DNA of 64,000 nt from Lentzea albidocapillata subsp. violacea (GTDB taxonomy: Bacteria > Actinomycetota > Actinomycetes > Mycobacteriales > Pseudonocardiaceae), in contig NZ_FNET01000006.1 of NCBI RefSeq assembly GCF_900100275.1, forward strand, positions 343,508 to 407,507, read 5' to 3'. The notes beneath the pieces are model-generated. The model was not told where the DNA came from, made no database searches, and saw only the letters and a program-made list of their open reading frames with translations. The position numbers and the translations under genes were made by a program. Position 1 is the stretch's first letter. Each line of letters starts with the position of its first letter. Shown here one piece after another: positions 50,727 to 59,533 of the stretch.

Positions 50727-52277
50727 TCACTCCAGCTCGAACACGGTTTCCGCGATAACGGGTTCGCCACCGTCCGCCGGAAGAACGCTGAGCTTGAGCC
50801 GAGCGTCGGACGCGGAGGCCAGTGTCGAGGTGTCGAGCCAGAACTCGTGCCGGCCGGGGACCCCGGGACCCTGCTCGTTGGTGGGCAGCGCGACGATCCG
50901 CCTGCCGTCCAGTTCGAGCTCGATGCCGCGGTGGCCGATGCCGTTGAGCTCGGCCGTGACGAGGACGCGTCCCCTGCCGGGCAACGGCTGCGGGGGCTTC
51001 GCGCCGTCCTCGTGCATGACGTGCAGCCGGGGACCGCCGGTCTTGATGCCGCCGGGCCGGTCCACGAGCCGGGGGAGCGCGCCGGGACGGCTCTCGGGCT
51101 TGCGGATGACCACGAGCCGCGCTTGTTCCTGGGCGGCGATCCTCCCGGCGTCGAGAGGCACGTCGGTGATCGTGACCTGGTCGTCCTGTCCGGCCTTGAC
51201 GAGCTTCGCCGCGACGACGTCCCGCGGTACCTCGACGTCTCGGTCGAGCGGGACGACCTCGGTGGGCACGACGCGTTCCGGCACGCCCCCGACGCCGAAC
51301 GCGTCCAGGAAGCCGCCGCCGTCGATACGGATCCGCGGGTGCACCACCCGTTCCGTGATCACGACGGGCTCGTAGGCGACCACGATGCCGTCCCGCAGCG
51401 CGACCACCGCGTCCGGCAGCACCCGCATCTCCCACCGGTGCCGCACGCCCGCGACGAGCCCGGTCATGGGCGCGTCGCCGAGGGTGACCTGCTTGCCGGT
51501 GCGGGGCAGCGCGGGGTCCGCGACGATCCGGGTGCCCTGTGTCGTGATGTCGAGGCTGACCGCGCCCCTGGGCTGCGCCTCGGTCTCCGGCAGGTACTGC
51601 CACGGGTCGGGCAGCAACGTCAGCCGCACGTGACTCGACTCGACGGCGCCCGCGACGCTGATGATCGCCCGGCCGGTCGCGCCGTCGTTCGCCGGCATGC
51701 CGAAGCGGATGGGCGTGTTCGACTGGAAGGCCGCCATCGGGCAGTCGACGTCGATGCGCCTGCCCGGCCCGAACGGCCGCAGGCCGAGGCAGTCCGGGTC
51801 CGCCTCGACCCGCCACTTGCGCGGGTCGAGCGCTTCCGGGCCGCCGAACCGGTGCGGCTGCCCGACGAGCTGGTCGTCCCACTTGCCGTCGTAGACGTCC
51901 TTGGGCTTCGCGGCGATCTTGAGCGGCTCGCTGCGCTTGCCGACGGCGCTGACCGCCCGGATCTCGACCTGGGTCTCCTGCTCGGGATCGAGCCCGGGCA
52001 GTTCGACCTCGGGGGTGGGCACCAGCTGCTGGTTGCCGTTCCAGCGCACCTCGTAGGCGGACGCCGAGCCGTTCCACGCGATCTGCAGCGCGTCGGCGTC
52101 GAGCGCCTGGGCCCTCGGGTTCGCGGGCTTCACCGGATCCTGGAGCGCGACGACCTCGACGCCGTCGGCGACTTCCTTCCGGAGGGTGTCCGGCGCGTCA
52201 CCGCTGCGGAGCGCCACGACGGCGGCGACGACGAGAGCCAGACCACCGAGCCCGCCGGCGAGTGTCCGTCGATCCAC
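50727..52277 (-). CDS. Membrane-anchored FN3-like/LamG-like protein, paralog 1
   Basis: 516 residues with an N-terminal anchor (RRTLAGGLGGLALVVAAVVAL). It repeats the layout of the following gene: FN3-like (DALQIAWNGSASAYEVRWNG; ETQVEIRAVSAVGKRSEP), then a jelly-roll-like region (EALDPRKWRVEADPDCLG; CPMAAFQSNTPIRFG), then a C-terminal beta domain (ELELDGRRIVALPTNEQG, ending AETVFELE). Identity to paralog 2 is visible but low. The gap is 9 bp to tyrA upstream and 18 bp to paralog 2 downstream. That means close operon packing with an aromatic amino acid biosynthesis gene. Function unknown. Confidence 0.7.
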   Translation of the reverse strand: MDRRTLAGGLGGLALVVAAVVALRSGDAPDTLRKEVADGVEVVALQDPVKPANPRAQALDADALQIAWNGSASAYEVRWNGNQQLVPTPEVELPGLDPEQETQVEIRAVSAVGKRSEPLKIAAKPKDVYDGKWDDQLVGQPHRFGGPEALDPRKWRVEADPDCLGLRPFGPGRRIDVDCPMAAFQSNTPIRFGMPANDGATGRAIISVAGAVESSHVRLTLLPDPWQYLPETEAQPRGAVSLDITTQGTRIVADPALPRTGKQVTLGDAPMTGLVAGVRHRWEMRVLPDAVVALRDGIVVAYEPVVITERVVHPRIRIDGGGFLDAFGVGGVPERVVPTEVVPLDRDVEVPRDVVAAKLVKAGQDDQVTITDVPLDAGRIAAQEQARLVVIRKPESRPGALPRLVDRPGGIKTGGPRLHVMHEDGAKPPQPLPGRGRVLVTAELNGIGHRGIELELDGRRIVALPTNEQGPGVPGRHEFWLDTSTLASASDARLKLSVLPADGGEPVIAETVFELE

Positions 52278-52286
52278 CCGGCGACC

Positions 52287-53237
52287 CTACGATGTTTCCG
52301 CTTGGGCGGTGCTGCCGTTCAGACCAACCACACGTCCCCCACGAGACCCGAGGTTGCGCAGCGCGGCGAGTGCTCCGGGCTTGGTCAGGTCGATCGTGAT
52401 CGGGGTGCGGTTCGGCTGGTCGACCAGCGCGTTCCGGCCCTCGTGACCGGCCTCGATCGTCTTGGCGAGGCCTCCGGTGGACGCCAGCGAACCCCTGGCC
52501 GCACCCAGCCTGCCCAGTGCGTCGTCGACCGCCGTCAGCAGCGCGTCCCGGTTCCCCTCGCACATCGCCCGGACGAGCTCGGGACGGCTGCCCGCGACCC
52601 TCGTGCCGTCCCCGAAACTGCCGGCCGCGAGCGCCATGGCGAGCGGTCCGCCGTCGGCCCCGACCGACGCGAGGATCGCCGCCATGATGTGCGGCAGGTG
52701 GCTGATCCGCGCCACGGCCTCGTCGTGCTCCTCGGGCGTCGTCGGCACCACGTGCGCCTTCAGGTCGAGCGCGAGCCGGATGACGTCGTTGAGGTGGTCG
52801 TCGGCCTCCTCGGGCGTGACGACCCAGGCGGCGTTGTCGAAGAGGCTCGCGCTGCCCGCGTCCCACCCGCTCCTGCTCGTGCCGGCCATCGGGTGCCCGC
52901 CGACGAAGCGCGCGTGCGGCGCGTACCGGTGCACGGCGTCGTGCACGGGCCCTTTGACGCTCGTGACGTCCGTGAGTCTCGTGCCCTCGGGAACCTTGCG
53001 CAGCAGGTCGGGCAACGCGGGCAGCGGCACGGCGAGGACGACGAGCGCCTCGGAGCTTCGGCTGAGGGCTTCGTCCACGCTCACGACGTCGAAGCCCTCA
53101 GCGCGTGCCTTGTCCGCGTCCTCTTTGCTCGCCGTCGCACCCCACACCGTGCGTCCGGCAGCCTTCGCGGCTCGCAGCACGGAGCCGCCGATCAGTCCCA
53201 GTCCGATCACGCACACGTCTCGCACGGCGTCCATCAT
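52287..53237 (-). CDS. tyrA: Prephenate dehydrogenase
   Basis: 316 residues. The NAD-binding motif is VCVIGLGLIGGSVLRAAKAA, the active-site region contains FVGGHPMAGTSRSG and DVTSVKGPVHDAVH, and the C-terminal part is the usual helical dimer domain (SHLPHIMAAILASVGADGGP; GAARGSLASTGGLAKTIEA). It oxidises prephenate to 4-hydroxyphenylpyruvate in tyrosine synthesis. No ACT domain is attached. The start at 53237 gives MMDAVRD; a start three bases later is equivalent. The gene is the first of an apparent operon with the two FN3-like genes. Confidence 0.93.
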   Translation of the reverse strand: MMDAVRDVCVIGLGLIGGSVLRAAKAAGRTVWGATASKEDADKARAEGFDVVSVDEALSRSSEALVVLAVPLPALPDLLRKVPEGTRLTDVTSVKGPVHDAVHRYAPHARFVGGHPMAGTSRSGWDAGSASLFDNAAWVVTPEEADDHLNDVIRLALDLKAHVVPTTPEEHDEAVARISHLPHIMAAILASVGADGGPLAMALAAGSFGDGTRVAGSRPELVRAMCEGNRDALLTAVDDALGRLGAARGSLASTGGLAKTIEAGHEGRNALVDQPNRTPITIDLTKPGALAALRNLGSRGGRVVGLNGSTAQAETS

Positions 53238-53259
53238 TCCGTGTGAGGCGTACCTGCAA

Positions 53260-54465
53260 CTACCTGAGGGCGTCCAGCGCGAACGCCGCATACATCGCGA
53301 CCCCGTGCTCCATGGCGGCCTCGTCGAACAGCACCCGGTTCGAGTGGTTCGGCGCGGCCTGCTCCAGGTCGATCCCGCGAGGGCACGCCCCGAGGAACGC
53401 CAACGCGCCGGGAACGCGCTGCAGCACGTAGGAGAAGTCCTCCGCGCCCATCAGCGGGTCCTGCATCGGCTCACTCCACGAAGGACCCATCGCCGTCGCC
53501 GCCAGCTCCACCACGTGCTGCCCGACGACGTCGTCGTTCACCGTCACCGGATACCCCGGCACGATGCTGACCTCGGCGTGGCACCCGTACGCGGCGGCCG
53601 TGTGCTTGACGGCCTGCTTGAGCTCCTTGTGGACCAGTGCCCGCGTCTCCTCCGACAACGTCCGGATCGTCCCGTCGAGCGTCGCGACCTCGGGGATGAT
53701 GTTCGTCGTCGTACCGGCGTTGATCTGCGCGACCGTCACCACCGCGGGCTGGTGAACGCTCACCCGCCGCCCGAGCATCGTCTGGATCGCCCCGACCATC
53801 GCCGCGGCCGCGGGCACAGGGTCCAGCGCGTTGTGCGGCATCGCGCCGTGCCCGCCACGCCCCTTCACGTGCACGTGGAACATGTCCGCGGACGCCATCA
53901 TCGGCCCCGGCCGGCAGGTCACCACGCCCGACTTCATCGTCGAGGTGATGTGCAGCGCGAACGCCTTCTCCACGCCGTCGTCGAGCAGCCCCTCCTCGAT
54001 CATGTACCGGGCGCCGTGGTGGCCTTCCTCGCCCGGCTGGAACATGAACAGAACTCGGCCCTTGAGCGCGTCCCGCCGGTCCGCCAGCAGCCGTGCGGAG
54101 GCAGCGAGCATCGCCACGTGCGTGTCGTGACCGCAGGCGTGCATGTTGCCGTCCACTTCGGACGCGAACGGCAGCCCCGTCGCCTCCTGGAGCGGCAGGC
54201 CGTCCATGTCGCCGCGCAGCAGCACCGTCGGCCCCGGCCGGTCGCCCTCGAGGACCGCCACGACCGAGGTCGTCGACTCGCCCTTCGTGACCTTGACGGG
54301 CAACTCCTCCAGCGCGTGCAGGATCGCGGCCTGCGTCCTGGGGAGGTGAAGTCCCTGTTCAGGGTGCCGGTGGATCTGACGACGCAGCGCCACCGTGCGG
54401 GGCTGCAGCGAGCGGGCCCCTTCGAGCAGTCCGGCGAGACGCGGGTCCGGCGTAGTTGTGCTCAT
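53260..54465 (-). CDS. M20 family amidohydrolase/peptidase
   Basis: 401 residues. Metal ligands are in HACGHDTHVAM and the catalytic glutamate in QPGEEGHHGARYM. The N-terminal RRQIHRHPEQGLHLPRTQ and the closing LMGAEDFSYVLQRVPG are typical of the hippurate/N-acyl-amino-acid hydrolase group. It removes acyl groups from amino acids, possibly including mycothiol- or indole-acetyl conjugates; the substrate is unknown. It ends 22 bp before tyrA starts, so it may belong to the same transcript. Confidence 0.9.
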   Translation of the reverse strand: MSTTTPDPRLAGLLEGARSLQPRTVALRRQIHRHPEQGLHLPRTQAAILHALEELPVKVTKGESTTSVVAVLEGDRPGPTVLLRGDMDGLPLQEATGLPFASEVDGNMHACGHDTHVAMLAASARLLADRRDALKGRVLFMFQPGEEGHHGARYMIEEGLLDDGVEKAFALHITSTMKSGVVTCRPGPMMASADMFHVHVKGRGGHGAMPHNALDPVPAAAAMVGAIQTMLGRRVSVHQPAVVTVAQINAGTTTNIIPEVATLDGTIRTLSEETRALVHKELKQAVKHTAAAYGCHAEVSIVPGYPVTVNDDVVGQHVVELAATAMGPSWSEPMQDPLMGAEDFSYVLQRVPGALAFLGACPRGIDLEQAAPNHSNRVLFDEAAMEHGVAMYAAFALDALR

Positions 54466-54525
54466 CTCCCGATGGTGCCACCACCTCGGCTACCGGGAAG
54501 GTCGTCTGGGCCCTACGGTGTGCAC

Positions 54526-55014
54526 ATGACACAGCAGGAGCCGGTCAACGGCTTCGCGGTCGCGGTCGTCCGAGAGGACGGCCGCTGGCGGTGCAGCAGG
54601 ATGGACAGCTCCGCGCTGTCGGAGCTGGACGCGGCTATCACGGAGCTGCGCCAACTGAGGTCGACAGGAGCCGTGTTCGGGCTCCTCGCCGTCGACGACG
54701 AGTTCTTCATCATCCTGCGCCCCGTGCCGGGTGGCGTCGCGCTGCTGCTGTCCGACGCGGCCGCCGCCCTCGACTACGACATCGCGGCCGACGTCCTCGA
54801 CCTCCTGCGCGTCGACCCACCGGACGAGGAGGACAACGAGCTCTGGCCGGAAGGCGACCTGGGCGTCCTGACCGACCTCGGCATGCCCGCGCACGAGCTC
54901 CAGATCATCGTCGACGAGGTCGACCTCTACCCGGACGAGCAGCTCCAGATGATCGCCCAGCGCGTCGGCTTCATCGACGAGTTCACGAAGCTGCTCGACA
55001 CCATCCAAGCGTGA
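54526..55014 (+). CDS. tRNA adenosine deaminase-associated protein (Rv3753c-like)
   Basis: 162 residues, acidic. Conserved features include VNGFAVAVVREDGRWRCSRM, DDEFFIILRPVPGGVALLLS and a C-terminal LGMPAHELQIIVDEVDLYPD. In actinobacteria this protein is always coded directly before TadA, here with a four-base GTGA overlap. The exact role is unknown, probably an accessory or regulatory partner of TadA. No membrane segment or enzyme motif. Confidence 0.87.
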   Translation: MTQQEPVNGFAVAVVREDGRWRCSRMDSSALSELDAAITELRQLRSTGAVFGLLAVDDEFFIILRPVPGGVALLLSDAAAALDYDIAADVLDLLRVDPPDEEDNELWPEGDLGVLTDLGMPAHELQIIVDEVDLYPDEQLQMIAQRVGFIDEFTKLLDTIQA

Positions 55015-55460
55015 TCTCCTCAGAGGACATGGTCCGCGCCGCCCTCAACGCGGCCACGAACGCGGGCGCGGACGTCCCGATCGGCGCCGTCGTCTTCGCA
55101 CCGGACGGCACCGTCCTGGCCGAAGCCTGCAACGCCCGCGAGACGCTGGGCGACCCGACCGCACACGCCGAGATCCTGGCGTTGCGCGCCGCTGCCGCGA
55201 AGTACGGCGACGGCTGGCGCCTCGACGGCTGCACCCTCGCGGTGACCTTGGAACCCTGCACGATGTGCGCCGGCGCGTTGGTCCTCGCACGCGTGTCGCG
55301 GCTCGTCTTCGGCGCCTGGGAGCCCAAGACCGGCGCCGTGGCCTCGTTGTGGGACGTCGTGCGCGACCGCCGGCTCAACCACCGGCCCGAGGTGGAGGGC
55401 GGCGTGCTGGCACAGGAATGCGCTGATCTGCTCGAACGCTTCTTCCGGACCCAGCGTTAA
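55011..55460 (+). CDS. tadA: tRNA-specific adenosine deaminase
   Basis: 149 residues, zinc-dependent cytidine/deoxycytidylate-deaminase-like fold. The active-site motif TAHAEILALRAAA holds the catalytic Glu, and TLEPCTMCAGALV the zinc cysteines. It converts A34 of tRNA-Arg(ACG) to inosine; that tRNA gene is also in the window. The GTG start overlaps the previous stop (GTGA); an ATG at 55029 is also possible. Confidence 0.94.
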   Translation: MISSEDMVRAALNAATNAGADVPIGAVVFAPDGTVLAEACNARETLGDPTAHAEILALRAAAAKYGDGWRLDGCTLAVTLEPCTMCAGALVLARVSRLVFGAWEPKTGAVASLWDVVRDRRLNHRPEVEGGVLAQECADLLERFFRTQR

Positions 55461-55492
55461 GCCAGTCGCGCGGGCTGTGTATTGTTCTTACC

Positions 55493-55577
55493 GGTGGCGT
55501 GTCCGAGCGGCCGAAGGAGCACGCCTCGAAAGCGTGTGAGGTGAAAGCCTCCGTGGGTTCAAATCCCACCGCCACCG
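55493..55577 (+). tRNA. tRNA-Ser(CGA)
   Basis: 85 nt. Acceptor stem GGTGGCG/CGCCACC, anticodon loop CTCGAAA (anticodon CGA), long variable arm and T-arm GTGGGTTCAAATCCCAC. Discriminator base G. Confidence 0.96.
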
Positions 55578-55582
55578 CTGCT

Positions 55583-55620
55583 CAGAGCCCCGGTTGCCGA
55601 TCATGGCAACCGGGGCTCTG
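55583..55620 (+). terminator. Terminator after tRNA-Ser(CGA)
   Basis: Perfect 16-bp inverted repeat CAGAGCCCCGGTTGCC/GGCAACCGGGGCTCTG with a six-base loop, five bases after the tRNA. Confidence 0.85.
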
Positions 55621-55689
55621 ACGTTCGGTGGCATTCGTGGTGGCAGTTCCTCCTCTGAGCAGCGCGGCCAGCATCGGACTCCTGCTCGT

Positions 55690-55940
55690 GCATCATCCGC
55701 CGTGACGCGCGTTCACCCTCATACGACGACACGAGTTGCGCGCCGTTGCGCGAGAAGTCGATCTCCGGAAGTCTGTCGCGGAGCATCGAGTCGGCCCAGC
55801 GGTGCGCGTGGCGCAGCAGTTGGTCGAGGGTCCAGTCCGGGGTTGACGGGACCTGTATGCCCAGGTCAGCTTCGTTCAGGGAAGAGACCGGCAGTGCGGT
55901 CCGGTGATGATCTCGGCGCAGCGGCGCTCGTAGCTCGGAA
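55690..55940 (-). pseudogene. Frameshifted fragment of a maleylpyruvate isomerase N-terminal (MPI/DinB-like) gene
   Basis: One frame gives YERRCAEIITG, which matches the usual opening of the family. The next frame continues with LNEADLGIQVPSTPDWTLDQ then LLRHAHRWADSMLRDR, the conserved helix pair. The frames meet near 55895-55915, so a frameshift broke the gene. After about 70 residues the similarity ends and the C-terminal half is missing. The metal-site His in LRHAHRW is still there. The remainder of 55941-56147 shows nothing but the nuclease promoter region. Confidence 0.65.
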
Positions 55941-56147
55941 TCCCCACCCGGCTGAATGTAGGGACGCCGGCCGGTGCCTGGGAGGGGCCCACTGGCCGGC
56001 GTTCCGAAGTGGAGCATACACCATGATCGAACACTTGTTCGAGTGATATTTGATGGGCCAACCGGTTAACCGTTAGTAACAACGGCTACCAAAGCTCACC
56101 CGATCGGGGAAAGATGCGTCGATCCGCCGCATTCCCTGGAGGAAGTC

Positions 56148-58589
56148 TTGAGACCCACCCTGCCCGTCGTCGGGACAGCGGTGGCGGCACTCGTGCTCGC
56201 CGCCGTCCCCGCCGTCGCCGCACCCAGCACGGACGCGCTGATCTCCGAGGTCTACGGAGGCGGCGGCAACTCCGGCGCCACGCTGACGCAGGACTTCGTC
56301 GAGCTCGCCAACAAGGGCGCGAGCGCGGTCAGCCTGGACGGCTACAGCGTCCAGTACATCTCGGCCAGCCCCGGCGCGACCACGCGGTGGGGCGTCACCC
56401 CGCTGAGCGGCTCGATCGCGCCCGGCAAGACGTTCCTCGTCGCCGAGGCCAGGGGCACCGGCGGCACCGTCGAGCTGCCTGCCCCGGACGCCACCGGCAC
56501 GATCGCCATGAGCGCCACCAACGGCACCATCGCACTGGTCTCCGGCACCACGGCGCTGACCTGCAAGACGGCCGCCGACTGCGCCGCGGACGCGCGGATC
56601 AAGGACCTCGTCGGCTACGGCACGGCGGTCGTGCGCGAGGGCAGCGCGTCGGGCGCCCTGAGCAACACGACCTCGGCGTCCCGCGCCACCGCGCTCGGCG
56701 ACACCGACGACAACTCCGCCGACTTCACCGCCGGCAACCCCACCCCGACCAACTCCGCGGGCGAGACCCCGGGCGGCGGCGACCCGGATCCCGATCCCGA
56801 CCCGGACCCCACCCCCGGCGATAAGCGCATCCACGACATCCAGGGCGTCACGCGCATCTCGCCGCTGAACGGCCAGAAGGTCACCAACGTCCCCGGCGTC
56901 GTCACCGGCACGCGCGCCTCGGGTGACCGCGGCTTCTGGATCCAGGACGTGACGGGCCCCGACACCGACCCGCGCACCAGCGAGGGCGTGTTCGTCTACA
57001 CCGCGGGCACCGCGCCGACCGTCGCGGTCGGTGACAGCGTGCTGGTCAGCGGCACGATCGCGGAGTACCGGCCGGGCGGTGAGACGGGTGCCAACCAGAC
57101 CCTCACCGAGATCACCGCGCCCACCACGATCACGGTCTCCAAGGGCAACCCCGTCCCGGCGCCGGTCGTCGTGAAGAACGTCCCGGCCGGCTACCTGCCC
57201 GCTCCGGGCGGCAGCATCGAGCAGCTCCCGCTGGAGCCCGCGAAGTACGGCCTCGACTACTTCGAGTCGCTCGAAGGCACGCTGGTCCAGGTCGACGACG
57301 CCCGCGTCGTGGGCCCGAGCAACAGGTTCGGCGAGGCCTGGGTGACGGTCAACCCCGACCAGAACCGCAACGAGCGCGGCGGCACCACCTACCCGAGCTA
57401 CGACCAGCAGAACAGCGGCCGCCTGAAGATCAAGACCGCTGGCACGCTGCCCGCCGCCAACGTCGGTGACGTCTTCGCCGGCGCGACCGTGGGTGCCATC
57501 GAGTACACGAACTTCGGCGGCTACACGCTGGCCGCCCTGACGCTCGGCGCGCACACGCCGGCCAACCTGCAGCGCGAGATCACCGCGCAGCAGAAGGAAG
57601 CCGAGCTTTCGGTCGCGACCTACAACGTCGAGAACCTCGACCCGTCCGACCCGCAGGACAAGTTCGACCGGCTCGCCGAGGGCGTCACGACGAACCTGCG
57701 CAGCCCGGACGTCGTCGTGCTGGAGGAGATCCAGGACAACAACGGCGCGACCAACGACGGTGTCGTCGCGGCGGACCAGACGCTGCAGAAGCTCTCCGAC
57801 GCGATCGTCGCCAAGGGCGGCCCGCGCTACCAGTGGCGTCAGATCGACCCGGAGAACCTCAAGGACGGTGGCCAGCCCGGCGGCAACATCCGGGTCGGCT
57901 TCTTCTTCAACCCGCAGCGGGTGTCCTTCGTGGACCGTCCGGGCGGCGACTTCAAGACGCCCGTCCAGGTCGTGAAGAAGAAGGGCCGCGCGGCACTTTC
58001 CGTGTCACCGGGCCGGATCGACCCGCTGAACCCGGCGTGGGAGGACAGCCGCAAGCCGCTCGCCGGTGAGTTCAAGTTCCGCGGGCGCACGGTGTTCGTG
58101 GTCGCGAACCACTTCGCCTCCAAGGGCGGCGACCAGGCCATCCACGGCCGTTACCAGCCGCCGAACCGCACCTCCGAGGTGCAGCGAGGCGAGCAGTCGA
58201 AGTCGCTGAAGGCGTTCACGGAACAGCTCCGCGCGATCGACAAGAGCGCCAACGTCATCCTCGCCGGCGACCTGAACGACTACCAGTTCTCGCCCGCGCT
58301 CAAGACGCTGACCGGTGACGGCAACCTCAAGGCGCTGATCGAGTCGCTGCCCGCGAACGAGCGGTACAGCTACGTCTTCGAGGGCAACTCGCAGACGCTC
58401 GACCACCTTGTGATGAGCAGGAACATCACGCGCTTCAGCTACGACGTCGTCCACATCAACGCCGAGTTCGCCGACCAGGCGAGTGACCACGACCCGCAGA
58501 TCGTCCGCGCCCGCCCGTCCACGGGTGACGCGAACGTCGACCGGATCGTGTTCGCGCTCGAGGACCTCATCGACTGCCTGAAGAAGTAA
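56148..58589 (+). CDS. Secreted LTD-domain ExeM/NucH-type extracellular endonuclease
   Basis: 813 residues from a TTG with GGAGGAAG upstream. The signal peptide (about 25 residues, ending VAAPS) precedes a lamin-tail domain at ~30-150 (LISEVYGGGGNSGATLTQDF; ATRWGVTPLSGSIAPGKT). An OB-fold-like region (~215-480) follows, then an endonuclease/exonuclease/phosphatase domain: SVATYNVENLDPSDPQDK, VVVLEEIQDNNGATNDG, ILAGDLNDYQFSP and the closing FADQASDHDPQIV. It would degrade extracellular DNA for nutrients or biofilm turnover. An imperfect inverted repeat (CCGTT/AACGG at 56070-56085) lies upstream. Confidence 0.92.
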   Translation: MRPTLPVVGTAVAALVLAAVPAVAAPSTDALISEVYGGGGNSGATLTQDFVELANKGASAVSLDGYSVQYISASPGATTRWGVTPLSGSIAPGKTFLVAEARGTGGTVELPAPDATGTIAMSATNGTIALVSGTTALTCKTAADCAADARIKDLVGYGTAVVREGSASGALSNTTSASRATALGDTDDNSADFTAGNPTPTNSAGETPGGGDPDPDPDPDPTPGDKRIHDIQGVTRISPLNGQKVTNVPGVVTGTRASGDRGFWIQDVTGPDTDPRTSEGVFVYTAGTAPTVAVGDSVLVSGTIAEYRPGGETGANQTLTEITAPTTITVSKGNPVPAPVVVKNVPAGYLPAPGGSIEQLPLEPAKYGLDYFESLEGTLVQVDDARVVGPSNRFGEAWVTVNPDQNRNERGGTTYPSYDQQNSGRLKIKTAGTLPAANVGDVFAGATVGAIEYTNFGGYTLAALTLGAHTPANLQREITAQQKEAELSVATYNVENLDPSDPQDKFDRLAEGVTTNLRSPDVVVLEEIQDNNGATNDGVVAADQTLQKLSDAIVAKGGPRYQWRQIDPENLKDGGQPGGNIRVGFFFNPQRVSFVDRPGGDFKTPVQVVKKKGRAALSVSPGRIDPLNPAWEDSRKPLAGEFKFRGRTVFVVANHFASKGGDQAIHGRYQPPNRTSEVQRGEQSKSLKAFTEQLRAIDKSANVILAGDLNDYQFSPALKTLTGDGNLKALIESLPANERYSYVFEGNSQTLDHLVMSRNITRFSYDVVHINAEFADQASDHDPQIVRARPSTGDANVDRIVFALEDLIDCLKK

Positions 58590-58614
58590 CCGCTCCGCCG
58601 CTGCCGCCGCCGTG

Positions 58615-59259
58615 TCATCCAGCCTGGGACGCGGCGGTGGCAGCGGCCGTCGCGGCCACCACGCCCGCCTGGATCGCCTCGAGGGCCCTGCGCACGGCGT
58701 CACCCGCCCAGTTGCCGGCCGCGATCTCCTTGGCCCGCTTGGTCATGTCGCGCTTGTCGCCGTCGAACACCTTGTGCACGGCCTTGACCGCGTGCAGCAA
58801 CGTGATCAGCGCACCGGTGCGCGCATCCGCTCCCCGGTACCCGAGCGCGACCTCGCCGACCGCCTTGCGGACACCAGCGGCCGCGGTCTCGTCGGTGATC
58901 ACGTAGCTCTTCGCCGGGAAGATCCCGAGCACCTTCCTCGGCTCCACCCGCACGACGCCACGGCCTTCGAGTTGCGCGGCCACGTTGTCGCGCACCTTCT
59001 TGCGCAGACGTTCCACCGCCCGTTGCGGCTTCATCGGCTTGTCGAACCGTGCCACCGACTCCTGCAGCAACGGGTCCTTCAACGGCGTCGGATCGACGAC
59101 CTGGAGCTTCTTGCCGTTGGGATCGAACGCGACGCGCCCCGAGTTCACGAGCTCGATCAGCACGGCGCCCGCGAGCGCGTTCTCCACCGACGAGGAGTCG
59201 GTGCGCAGCTTGCCGTTCTGCTCATTGATGAACAACAGCATCAGGTCTTCAGGCAGCAT
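58615..59259 (-). CDS. GPP34 (GOLPH3/Vps74-like) phosphoprotein family protein
   Basis: 214 residues. The family opening MLPEDLMLLFINEQNGKL, VENALAGAVLIELVNSGRVA and TPLKDPLLQESVARF are clear, and the C-terminus is helical and Ala-rich. In eukaryotes GPP34 binds PI4P; bacterial members are common in actinomycetes with no known job. The start at 59259 is preferred over upstream ones because GAGGG precedes it. Confidence 0.9.
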   Translation of the reverse strand: MLPEDLMLLFINEQNGKLRTDSSSVENALAGAVLIELVNSGRVAFDPNGKKLQVVDPTPLKDPLLQESVARFDKPMKPQRAVERLRKKVRDNVAAQLEGRGVVRVEPRKVLGIFPAKSYVITDETAAAGVRKAVGEVALGYRGADARTGALITLLHAVKAVHKVFDGDKRDMTKRAKEIAAGNWAGDAVRRALEAIQAGVVAATAAATAASQAG

Positions 59260-59275
59260 GCCCTCACAATGCACC

Positions 59276-59308
59276 AAGGGCGCCGAACGTTGAACGTTCG
59301 GCGCCCTT
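59276..59308 (-). terminator. Terminator of the minus-strand tRNA-Ser(GGA)
   Basis: 15-bp perfect inverted repeat AAGGGCGCCGAACGT/ACGTTCGGCGCCCTT with a three-base loop, ten bases 3' of the tRNA. It lies just upstream of the GPP34 start. Confidence 0.8.
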
Positions 59309-59317
59309 GTCAGCGAG

Positions 59318-59402
59318 CGGAGGATACGGGATTTGAACCCGTGAGGGGGTGAACCCAACACGATTTCCAGTCGTGCGCACTAGGCCGCTATGCGAATCCT
59401 CC
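59318..59402 (-). tRNA. tRNA-Ser(GGA)
   Basis: 85 nt. Acceptor stem GGAGGAT/ATCCTCC, anticodon loop CTGGAAA (anticodon GGA) and T-arm ACGGGTTCAAATCCCGT with long variable arm. Confidence 0.96.
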
Positions 59403-59472
59403 GTGGAGAACCTTACCGGACGGGTGTTCCGGGGCCCAAAACGGGGGTCGCCGGAAAAAGTTCCGAAGCCCG

Positions 59473-59499
59473 TGTCGATCTGGCGGCAGCCCGCTCGTC
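59473..59499 (+). promoter_or_regulatory. Candidate ECF42-type promoter of the DGPF-sigma operon
   Basis: TGTCGA at 59473-59478 and TCGTC at 59495-59499, 16 bases apart, 35 bases before the GTG of the DGPF gene. From recall, ECF42 sigma factors recognise a TGTCGA -35 and a CGTC/CGA-type -10 in front of DGPF genes, so this fits autoregulation by the sigma factor encoded downstream. Confidence 0.55.
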
Positions 59500-59533
59500 G
59501 TGATCCCGTAAGACCGGACCGAGGAGGGCAATC

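Noticed and set aside
56058..56100. PHO box upstream of the extracellular nuclease.
   Set aside because: GTTCACC-type direct repeats are not present at proper spacing; only GTTAACC-like pieces are seen, which may be chance.
55493..56147. Integration site or genomic-island border at tRNA-Ser(CGA).
   Set aside because: No integrase gene and no repeat of the tRNA 3' end is seen downstream; the tRNA is followed by its own terminator.
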